From an uncultured Bacteroidota bacterium (lineage in GTDB: Bacteria > Bacteroidota > Bacteroidia > Flavobacteriales > Flavobacteriaceae), in NCBI GenBank assembly GCA_902618245.1, contig CACMZR010000013.1:1-44614 (forward strand): 44,614 nucleotides of DNA, read 5' to 3'. The notes beneath the pieces are model-generated. The model was not told the origin of the DNA, searched no databases, and saw nothing but the letters and a program-made list of their open reading frames with translations. Positions 32,277-44,200 of this stretch are shown one piece after another; position 1 is the stretch's first letter; every line of letters starts with the position of its first letter. The position numbers and the translations under genes were made by a program.

Positions 32277-35200
32277 TTTAATACCGTGAAAATACCACTT
32301 CTCTCCACAACTTGCTCATCATTTGCTCTATTTAATGGGACAGCCTCAATAGAATAGATATAATAAGGACTAAAAGAATCCAGTGGTGTTCCATCTGTCC
32401 TTTTCCCATCCCAACCAAGAATAGCCTTTCCATTACCTAGTGGATTAATTACATTAGGACATGCGTTCCTATCAATTGAACCGTCCTGAGCTTGTTCTGT
32501 ATAAATTAAATTTCCTTTATTGTCGTACACGTTAAATGTTAAGCTTTCAAATCCTGTGAATAAAGGTCTAAAGAAATCATTTAAACAATCATTATTTGGA
32601 GTAAATACATTTGGCAAATATACGCTATACCCTCTACCAACAATTATTGGATTAGTAACTGACTTGTAGCAACCTATTTCATTATAAATAGTTAACGTGG
32701 GATAATAGGTCCCTGAGTTACCATATACGTGAGTAACTTGAGTAACACCAGAAGAAGTAGCTGATACATTTATAACTTGTGGATCTGAATTATCACCAAA
32801 ATCCCATTCTAGTCTCGAAAATTCACCTTGAGATTCATCTGTAAATGTGACAGTTTCTCTAGATGGTATTTCACCTGCCTCTTCGTAAGAAGGAGACGTA
32901 TATGAGAAAAATGGATCTCCAAGTGCTAAGTTAAATTCAACTTCTCTACCACACCCATCATTTGTAGTTACAACTATTTTACCATAATCAAAAGGAGTTT
33001 CAATCAAAATTTGATATGTATCTTCATCCAATTTTGTGGTATTACCATTTAAAGCGACTGGGGCTCCATCATCGAATGTATCTTCAGTTCCATTAGTGTC
33101 TATGTAGAAGAAATTTAAAGATGATGTAGTAGTAGACGAATTATCAACAGCATCCAAAATTAGAAGTCCAGGTAACCCTTCACAAAGTTTAGGATCTATA
33201 TAAGGTCCATCAGTAATAACTAGAGTATTATCATCATCTACGCTTATTTCACCCTCTAACTCGTTGAAGAGATTATCATCAGGACAACCACCGCCACCTG
33301 TTATTCTATATCTATACAATCCTGGAGCTAAATCATTTAAAGTAGTGAATCCTTGATAATCAGGTAGATCAATCCAGGGGTTGGTAGGTGAAGTACCACC
33401 GGTTGGAGGAGTTAGTGATATTTGAGTAGGATCAAGTAATTGCCATGTGATGTTGAAAGGCTCTTGACCACCTGATATTTGAATTGAAATTCTACCATCT
33501 TCTGCACCTAATTCGCAGCTAACCGGTTGAGACAATTCATCATCAGTTAATAAACCACTGATTGACAAAATATCCACATCTCCACTAAAAACAAAATCAA
33601 TTGGTTCTGATTCACAAGTACCATCGGATATTACAAGTTGGTAGGTTCCTCGTCCAGCATCAAATGAAGTTCGACCTACAAAACTTGCCCCTGGCTCGGT
33701 AGGATCTAATGGAGTAAATGTCCATCTTAGATTATAAATTACATTATCATTATCATCTATGATTGGATTACCTCCTAAGATTAAGGAAGTATCTAATTCA
33801 AATGGATAGGTGCTTTCACAAATATCAAATTCAAAATCTGTTTCACCCTCAAAAGTTATTGGAACATATGTCTCTATATCAAATGCATAATCAATAGAAC
33901 AGGCAGGATTAGATGCATCCTGGGCCTCAACAACGTGTCTACCTTCACTTAATCCTCTGATTACAAAAGTATTTCCTTGCTTAACAATACTACTTGCAAA
34001 TGTTGGGCTTACTATAGTTGTACCACTTATTTGTCCTGAATCTCCTCCATAGATTGCCTCGCCATCCAAGTAAATATTGTATGCCAGTGATGTTCCTGAT
34101 AATTTGAATGAAAAGTCAGCTTCGACAGTTCCAGAGTCACAATCTATAATTTCCTTATTGTAGACTCTTTGACTTATCATATTAAATGTGTTTGATTTTA
34201 TAAGACCAGACCTAGAGAAAATCTGACATCCTGAAGCATCAGTAATTATCGCCCTATACTTTCCAGCTTCGAGATTGTCTATCAAATAGAATCCATCTTT
34301 ATTCATACTAACATAACCCCCGTCAGCAAATTCAATTGTCGATGCGGTAGATGTAGTTGAAGAAGATGTAGCACTATCTTGAGCTACTGAAAGTTTATAC
34401 CATTTAATATTATACGGCTTTACACCACCACTCATTTCAAGTTCAATAGAACCTGTCTCTTCTGAATTACAGCCTGGTTGAGTAACTGTAGGAGTCTCAC
34501 CCACAGTAAATGGATCTTCATCAGAACCATCTTCTAATGTAATTATATCGCTAGTTGTACATCCATTCGCATCTGTAACTGTTACCGTGTAGTCACCTGC
34601 ATAATCTAGACCTGTTATAGTTAAATCGTCAGGATCTGATGGTGAACCTGAAGTAGTTCTTTTATAAAGCACTTGTCCACTAGGACCATACAGTTCCCAT
34701 AAAACACTATAAGGAGTATCAGCAGTAATGGTTCCACCACCAATAATGACTGATAGAGAACCTTGAATTCCATCAGAACAATTAATTTCATCGGTGCTAG
34801 CTGAATTTATTCCAATTATTAGTGGGTCTGGTTCAGCTATTGTTACAGATCCAAGATTTAATTCAATTGTATTTCCTGCATTGTCCGTGCACAATCCACT
34901 ATCTTTTATTTTTACTGAATACGTTCCCCCTTCTAATGTATCAACCGTTAAAACCTGAGTCGTGTATGAAACAATTGTTGCACTTGCACCACCTGTTGTT
35001 ACTGTTACAGTTTTTGTTGAGAACCCAGTCCCTGCTCCTTGATAGGCACCACCATTCAATGAATATTGATATGGAGGATTTCCACCTGTAAACTCTACCG
35101 TAAATTTACCGTTTGATTCTCCACTACATATTATATCTGTAGTTTCAAAATCAGCTTGGTTTACAGCAATTGGGTTTATCATTCTCAATGGTCCGGTAGA

Positions 35201-38200
35201 ACCTGTAATTGTATAAGTAAATTGCTGACTACATCCTGTAGTGGTATCTTCAACAAGGAGAGTATATGTTCCTGCTTCTAAATTTTCAATTCTATTAGTA
35301 GCGCCTCTTACTACACCATTTTGATCAGTCCATGTAAAACTAAAATTACCAGAACCTCCTGCAACTGAAACTTGCAGATGTCCATCTGAACAATTTGAAA
35401 TGGTAGAATTATCTACTGCATTTGTCACAGTAAAATCAGTAGAATCTTGAACCGATATTGGATTAGAGGTAATAAATAAAGTATTGCACAAGTTATCAGT
35501 TACTGTTAAAGTGTAATCAGCTGGTGAAAGCCCTGAAATATTCGGTGTATTGAATGTTCCGCCTCCACTTCTTGTCCATAAAAATGTAAGATTTGAGTAA
35601 TCTCCAATATTCCCTGCTGAACCACCAGTAATTGTAAATCCACCACTATCTAGTCTTATACTGCCATCGTTAGCATTACAACCTGGGTTTGTAACAACGA
35701 TTGTAGTTTCATCAATTGCAAGAGCTACAGGAGTATTTACTTGAACAGTAGAATCATTTCCATTTAAGGAACATCCATTAGCATCATTTATTCCAATGTT
35801 ATATCTAAATCCTGGGTCAATACTTATAGATCCACCACCTGGAAGATTATTTGCATCTCCATCACTAAACGTATGTGATCCAAAAGTTGCTGGTGATCTT
35901 CCAATTTCAGTACCACCTGAATTGTATAAAATATATGTAAGTTGACCAGTGCCTCCGCTTCCATTTGCTGTGATTTCAGTGTCACAAATAGTTGTAATTG
36001 ATAGTGCTAGCGGATCAGGAGCAGTAATTGTAACAAAGGGAGAATCTGCTTGGCAATTATTTGAGACAGTAGTTAACATATAGTATTCTGAGCCCGTGAC
36101 ACTAGTCAGGTTTAATGTTAATCCCGTATCAACATATGTGTTTGGATCTGATGTATCGAGTGTTGATACAGGAGTTCCAATCGCATTTGTTTGTCTCCAA
36201 TAATAACCATAGGTTAATGACTGATTTGCAACTGGTGTTGTTATTGTGATCGTGCCGGGAGAGGCTGCAGGCTGTTTACTTGAGGTGACTGTGAATCCAA
36301 TACCCGAAGTTTTCGCGATTAGAGTAACTATTCCAACTGATGGAGAATTTCCTACAGCAGTTACAAGAGTTGACCCAGAGGAAGTATCGTTGATAAGGCC
36401 TGCAATTTCCGTTATTATTTCAGATTTACTTTGAGCTCGGTCATAAATAGCTGGATTATTTGATAGGTTTCCTGTTGCATTATCAACTCCCTGTACAGTA
36501 TAATTAAATGATTGCGGGCCAACATTTATAGTGATAATATTTCCAACTCCAAATTGATTATTTAGTTCTACTCTTGATTGTTGTTTAACAGCAACAAAGC
36601 CACCTGAAACCGCTGCAGCATTTACGACGATTGAACCACCATCATCACTACAAAGTGGATCATTAACGGTATGATTTCCAGCCCAGTTATTATATTGTAC
36701 CGGTGGATATACAGTAATTGAGCCTCCAAGTGTCACACTAGGTGTACAAGAGTTTGGATTCACTGTACTTATGCTATATGTGTAAGTTGTTTCTGCTAAT
36801 ACTGTGGGTGCAGTCCCAAAAATTTGAACTGAGGTAGCATTTACAGACACATTTGCAGCTCTGGTGAATCCTAATCCTGCTGGTGAGGAACTGAAAGTTA
36901 CATCATTAGCACCACCACCCAGTGTAAATTCTATAGGCGTAATTGATGTTTGCTCACAAACTGATTGATTCATTACCGTTGGATCTGCTCCCGAGAAAAC
37001 CATAGTTGGAAGAGAATTTACAGTTATTGTAATAGATTGAGTCTTATCAGTACATTGGCTTGTGTTAACTCCACCTCCAGTTGTAATTTCAAAAGTATAA
37101 TCCCCGGCAGCATTGGAACTGTCTGGACTTCCAATTATCGATGCTACTCCTCCATTACCATTTGTTTGGTCAGGTGCAAAATCTAGTGAAATTCCCGAAG
37201 GAACCAAATTAGGGTTAACAAATTTCGCATAGGTATCTTGCCCTGTTACATCAAAAATGATAGGGGTTATATCTTGATTGACACATGCTATCTGTGTAGT
37301 TGCTCCAGAGGCAGCTCTGTGAACTATTGTTTCTTCTGGTATCACAGTAATAGTTCCTGCTAATGATATCTCGTTGGTTCCAGGGTTACATTGATTTACA
37401 GTAGTTATTTCAAAATTGTAAGTAGTCTTATTTACAACATTTGGTGCAGTACCATAAATAACTGAATTATTTGCATCAGATGGGTCATTAACTCTAACAT
37501 TTCCAACCCTAGTAAAGCCAAGACCTGCATCAAATGTTACTGAAACATTACTTGCACCACCACCAATCCTAAACTCTATATCTGAAATGAGCGTACCTTC
37601 ACAAACCGTTTGATTCAGTATTGCTGGATCTGCTCCTGCATACACTAAAGTAGAAGGAGGGACAACAGTTATGTCTACTTGTTGAGTTGAACCTGCACAA
37701 GGACTAGTATTTGCTCCATCTGTAGTAATTGTAAACGAGTAATCTACTGGATCGTTACCAGCAATAGCCGCGCTAGGACTTCCAGATATAGTTAGTGTGC
37801 CACCCATGTTATCAGAATCTTCTATAAAATTGAAATTCATACCTGCTGGGAAGTTAGCGGGGTTTACTAAACTTGCAAAAGTGTTGTCTCCTACAACTCT
37901 AACAACAATAGGTGTTATATCTTCACCATAGCAAACTTCTTGGATCACAGCACCATTAGCCGGACTTACAGTCAAAGACTCTTCGGGTCTTACTGTAATT
38001 ACTCCAGTTATTGATGTCTCAGTACAAGGACCTACCAATGGTCCACCAGGGTTATTAGTAGTTGTTATTGTATATGTATAAGAAGTTGTATCGGTTAATC
38101 CTACAACATTTGCATTACCTGATATTACAAATTTATTCGGTGCTTGAAAATTACCAAATAGACCAGTTGGTAAACCAACTATATTAGCATCTAATGCATT

Positions 38201-41200
38201 ATCTATTGTATATGATATGTTTGTTAATGCAGTATTATTACATATTGTTTGATCATCATTTGAACCAGCATCAAGAGTTATTGAAGAAGTTCCATAAACA
38301 ACTATTCTGACACGGATATCTGCTGCAGGAACGCATGCATCGGTAACTGCCTGTAATACAAAATCTTCTGTGGTTGGTGCATTAGGAGTACCATAAATTT
38401 GGAGTTGACCAATCCCACCAGGACCTGCACCTGCATTAAAGTCAATAAAAAGTCCACTTGGTAAGTTACCCCCAGCAGCGATAGTAACATTTGTAATATC
38501 AACAGAAGCATCAAATAAAACATCATCAAGGAGTGATCCCTCACAAGCTTCAATTAAAACATAGTCAGGAGCTGTACTAGGATCAAAACCATCACCGTTA
38601 GCGTCTATTTGATCGTCTGTTGCAGAGCTTGCGGTATTAAGAGCCAGGGTAGCTGTACCATTTACAATATTCACAACCCCATCAAAACTTGCCTCTGTAG
38701 AACATCCATTATTATTAACTGTAGAAATAATTCTATAGGTGTAACTTACCCCACCAGCAGGAAGTGCACCAGGAATATTTACAACGGGATCTGATATTAA
38801 TGAAATTGTTGAACTTGTTGTCCTAACAAGTGATATACCACTTGGTTGACCTGAAGCACCAGTCCAAGTTACAGTGTAGGTTGCAAAATCTGAGACATCA
38901 AAAATAATTGGAGTCATAGGTGACAGATTACAAACTGTGTTAGGGAAAGCATTACTCCCTGCGGAAACTGATATAGTAGGTGTATCAACTACTCTAATAA
39001 CACCATTTGCATTAGCAGGATTACAATTTCCGCCAAAAGTTGAAACAGTATAGTTGTAAATTCCTGTAGCATCATTTGCAGTACCAAAAATTCTCAACAA
39101 CTTTCTATTAACCTGTACCACATTTGGAGCATTTAAGGTTGGGTCACCAGCATCAACAGGTCCAACAAAATTTACTGAAATTGCAACTGCATCACCAGAG
39201 TTTGATTGAATTGTTAACGTATTTGCAGCATATGAAGCATCTACTTGAGGTACGTTGCTATCAATTAAAGATTCGAATCTCTGCAAGATTGTTTCAAAAG
39301 TGTTTACACCCCCACCTACATCAACAGAAACATTGTTGACTATGCCATTAACTGTAATCCTATAAATGTCATTATCATCAAAATTTGCTGCATTGCCAGC
39401 AAACGTTATTTCAGTTATTTGGGGAATCTCTGTGTAGGATGCATCTATTCCATTTGGAAGCTGAGTTGGGCTAACCGATGCTCCTAAGGCAAAACCGGTT
39501 ATGTCCCATTCAATATCAACTCCACCTTGAGTACTAGATACTGTTTCACCTACACATACTGTTAAATTACTGCTTCCTGAGGTCAAATTTATTGAAGGTT
39601 CAACCGCGACAGTTACTGACCCAGTTAATGATACCTGACTTGCAGGATCATTACATCCGAATGCATTATTCACAGTTGAAATTGTGAATCCAAATACTGT
39701 ATCGGCTGCAAGCCCAGCTACAGTAGGATCACCAAAGATTGTAACTGAATTTGTTGCAGTTTGTATTTGACTTGGAGCTGCAAAAACTAGTGCATTAATA
39801 CCAGGGCTAGTTGAAGACAAATTAAATGGTAACCCGTTTCTCGAAGTAATTCTTAATGAATTTCCACCTACTACAACTGGATCAACTTGAAGATTTGCAT
39901 TTATGATTTGAGTCCTTAAACCATTTAAGATATCAACCACCTCATTATCATTTTGAGGAGCTGCTGTATTTACAGTGTACGAAACTGAAGTTGAATTTAT
40001 AGTAATAATGTAATCTTGTCCATTATTTGCAGCCACGTCTGCATCAACACCACCAATATTTATAGTAGAAATTTGGTTCTGAATAACATGAGAGTGATTT
40101 ATACCGGTAGGTCTTGTAGGTGTCCAATTAACATTTATAGTTGAAGCCCCAGAAACATCGTAGATAATTGGGCTAAAAGCACCAGTTGAATTATTACAAA
40201 TGACTTGACCTACATCCATTCCTGCTTGTAGCTGCATAGTTGAATTTGGACTCACCGAAATAAATCCTTGTGCCTCAAATGGTTGACAATTTCCACCTGT
40301 TGTTCTTATTGTATACTGATATGTTGTTGGGGCCGTAATGGCTAGATTAGAGGAAACTGTTCCAGAAATTTCTATAAAGGTTCCTCCATCTGCAACAACT
40401 GTTCTAGTAAATGTTACTAAAGGCTCATTACCAGCTACATCATTTAGTGAGGTATTTACTGAAAAATCAAATCCATTTGAAGTTAACGTAAATACACCTC
40501 CACCGCCATGAGCCGCAGTAATTCCAATGGATGCATTATTTATTTTTGCAACGAATAATTGTGCAACCTCTGTAAAAGTATCAACATCTCCATCTGAGGC
40601 TGGAATTAGTGTCTGATTGTTTTCACCAATAGTAACTGTGTATGGGATTTGATCAATTGTTAAAGTATAAGAGTCACCGTCATCAGAAAAGTCATCACTA
40701 ATTGTAAACCTGTCGACTTGATTTTCAGATGTAAGTTGTTCAAACAAATTTAAGTCATCAATGCCTGTAATATCAGCCCCAGTAGCTGCACCTGTAAGTT
40801 CATATCTAATAGGTGTAATTGTAGATCCAACACAGACACTTTGATTAGTAGTGAATAGAGCTGAAGTTCTTATTACGGTGGGAGAACTTGGAATTACAAT
40901 AGTTCTAGATAATGAGGCTGCTCCGCATCCAAATGAAGTAGCAGTAACAATTACTGTTCCTGAGAAGCCTGGTTCCCAGGTGACTAGCCCAGTTACACTA
41001 TCTAAGTTTCCTGCAGTCTCATTATTCCATGACCAAGTGACCAAATCACTAGAATTAAATTGTGTTGTATCTCCAGCTTGAGGAGGACAGTTTGGAAGTG
41101 TTAATGGATCGTAACTGATGTCCAGTGGTGCATCTGTATTTTCGTATATTCTAACAGTTCGCACTCCTGGTACTGGATTTTCTATTCCATTACAACCTGT

Positions 41201-44200
41201 TGCGTAAGATTCAATATTAAATGTCCCGTGGAAACCTGCATTCCAATCTATCGTATTTGAACCAACCAAACTACCTGGAGATGCAACACTACCAGGTCCT
41301 GCAACAATATTTGAAATCGCATATCTAATTGAGGCATAATTTGAAGCTGTAGAAAAATACTGAGTGTCTGGAGTAGCGGCTGTAGTTTCACATATTGGTT
41401 CTGCACCAGTAGAAACTCCACAAATTAATGCTGAAGTAGGATTTAATTGGACTCCATTCATAGTTCCAAAGGCTCTAGGTGCAGCAGGGGACTTAGTGAC
41501 ACTAAATGAAATTCTCATGTCACCTCCCGCTCCCCGTGGATTTCCGGGTGGATTTGGTGGAGCAGAATTACCCTCGTATTGTGCTGTAATTCTAACAAAA
41601 CCACCTCTGTCATCATTTAACCCATTAGCATTTGCATCGCCAGGATCAAATCTACCTGGGGTAGCAGTGAATAAACCTGCAATAGGTGAAGTAGTATCGT
41701 TGTTAATTAAGGCAGCTAATGCAATAGCTATCTGCTCACTATCTTCATTAGCCAATCCATTAGCTGGAGCACGATCAGTTGTTTCATAAGTATACCTAAC
41801 ACCATTAATTGTAATATTAAATCTCTCCTCTGATCTAATATTGCCTGCATTTTCTCTAATATAAATAATTTCGCTTTCCTGTTCTAGAAGTGGTATAGGT
41901 TGAGTGGGGTTCGAAGCAGAAGAATTAAACTGATTAACTGTGACAACTGTTGTTAATGTTGCAGTAGCACTTCCGTCACAACCAACAGCAACAACTTGAA
42001 CAGTTACATCACCAATAAATCCATCATTCCATGTAGCAAAACCTGTAGTTCTTGATATTGTCCCAGCATCAGGTGGTGAGATAAACCAATTGTAAGATTC
42101 TGTAAGTGGTGCAATTCTACCGTCATTATAGCAAGCTGTAAAGAATGCAGAGCCTGGGGAGGTGGCTAAGGCCTGCTCACATAAATATATTTGACCATTA
42201 TATATGTTTCCATCTTGGGTTCTATTAATAATTGGAATCGGATCAGTTCCACCAGCTGCATCATCAATTAATATGTAGTCTGGGATTTGTGGAGCAGTAG
42301 TTACTCTAACAAAGTGTTGGAGTGTTTGAATTTGACAAGTGGTTCCTTCAGTTGTTACTCTTACAAAACCAGTACCTGTTGGAATTCCACTGATAGTAAC
42401 CGTTTTAGCTGCAGCATCTGTAGCTGTAGTTAGACCTCCAGGAATATTTACAAGTCTAATCCCTGTTGCTGATCCACCAAATTGGAATGTTATTGGATCT
42501 ATTGCTGTACCTATACAAACAGTTTGACCACCTAATGGCGCAGTTGTTTGAACTAAAGTCGGCTGCTCACTTATTGCAATCTCTGTTGCTGCGGAAAGAA
42601 CTTCGCAGGATACCTCGCCAGCATCTAATATGTTATTATCATTGATGTCATTAAACCTTGTAGTTTTTAATCTATAATATACCGTTGTTGGTATATCAGG
42701 GTCAATTAGCGTTTGTAACCTTCTTTCAATATCAGTATCTAACTGAAGAGCTGAAATTGTTGTTGTTTGAGAAATAGTAGCAGCAAATCCTCCATTCAGA
42801 AGGTCAGCTCTATTTCCAGCAATAATGTCATCCCAATTATTATTATCAGCTGAAAACTGCCATTGGTAATTAATGCCATCTCCCACACCATCATCAGTTT
42901 CTGCAGCATTAGCGACAACATCTACAAGATCGTTTACATCTACTGTAAGTGGTGCCCCTGGTTCTCTGCAAATAGATTGGTTAGCTAAGATAAAACCTGT
43001 ATTTACTTGATCAAGAACAGTAATCACAACTGGATCAGTTTCAGAGAAACAAACTTGTCCATTATAAGTGCTTGTTGCTCTTCTTTTAAATGAGGTTGAT
43101 TGCGTAAGAGCCGTTCCAAAATTTAGTGTTGATAAGTTAGCACCTGCTATCGCCTGCCAAACTGTTCTGGCTGCATCTGTAGTTCGGTACCATTGATAAA
43201 CAATTGCTGCGCCTGCGTTTGTCGAGAACGCATTTCGCTCAGATGTAAATTGGGCTGGGCTCGTATTATGACAAATAACCAAATCTGTATTTGTTACTTT
43301 TCCTGCAATCACAGAGCTTACTTCAACAGTGTGAGTGTCACTAAAAGTTTGACAAACGGGAAGAATAGCACCTCCAAAGTTTTGTGTCATTAATCTCCTA
43401 TAATACCTTTTTGATCCTTGGGCATTGTAAGTAAGAGTAGATGTCGAATTTGCTGACGTAGTGGCTCCATTGGTAATGAGATAAGTTGGAGTCAATAATG
43501 AGCCTGGTGCAACGGTTACTAAAATATTATCGGTTGCTGCATTATCAACTGCAGTTATACCTGAGCCCGAGTTATTGATTTTATATTCTAAAAGGGCTAA
43601 TACTTCATCTACTGTATTTACGTTACCGTCTCCTCCTAAGACACTATTGTCTTCTCCTATAAGGACCGTAAATACATCTGCGCCAACTGAAATTCTGTAG
43701 AAGTTTCCTGCCCCTAGTGCCCCACCTGCTATAATTGTAAATGAAGATACTGATGAGATATTTGCAGCTGTTATTACTTCTGGTTGATATTGTGTTGAAG
43801 TAGCGTCAATAATGAATCCGTTAACAATAGTTATATCTTCCCAGTCCAAGTTGTCTCTCGAATATTGCCATTGATAGATAGTCCCTGGACCCGTAACACT
43901 ATTTGCTACCCTTAATTCTTGAGGTGAGTCTCCCACACATATTATTTCATCAAGGTCAACCCAAGTATCTAAAATAGGATCTGTATTTCTTTCTACATTT
44001 CCACCTGTAGCATCAGGAGCAACATTAATTGTAATTATGTTAGAGGATACAGCCTCACAAAGTTTTCCATTAAGTGTACTTGTTGATTTTCTTCTAAAGA
44101 AAGTTGTTTCAAGTAAAATTGTTGATGAAATATTTCTTGTTGTGGCACCTATAATGTCTTCCCATGTTCCACCATTAACTCGTTTTTGCCATTGATAAGT

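Noticed and set aside
38302-38553. Leu/Met-rich open frame on the minus strand inside the adhesin
   Set aside because: Same strand but another frame of the adhesin; its hydrophobic look comes from shifted reading of Thr/Asn/Ala codons.
41364-41789. 141-codon open frame on the plus strand inside the adhesin region
   Set aside because: It lies wholly opposite the long adhesin frame, has low-complexity composition from antisense Thr/Gly/Ser codons and resembles no family.
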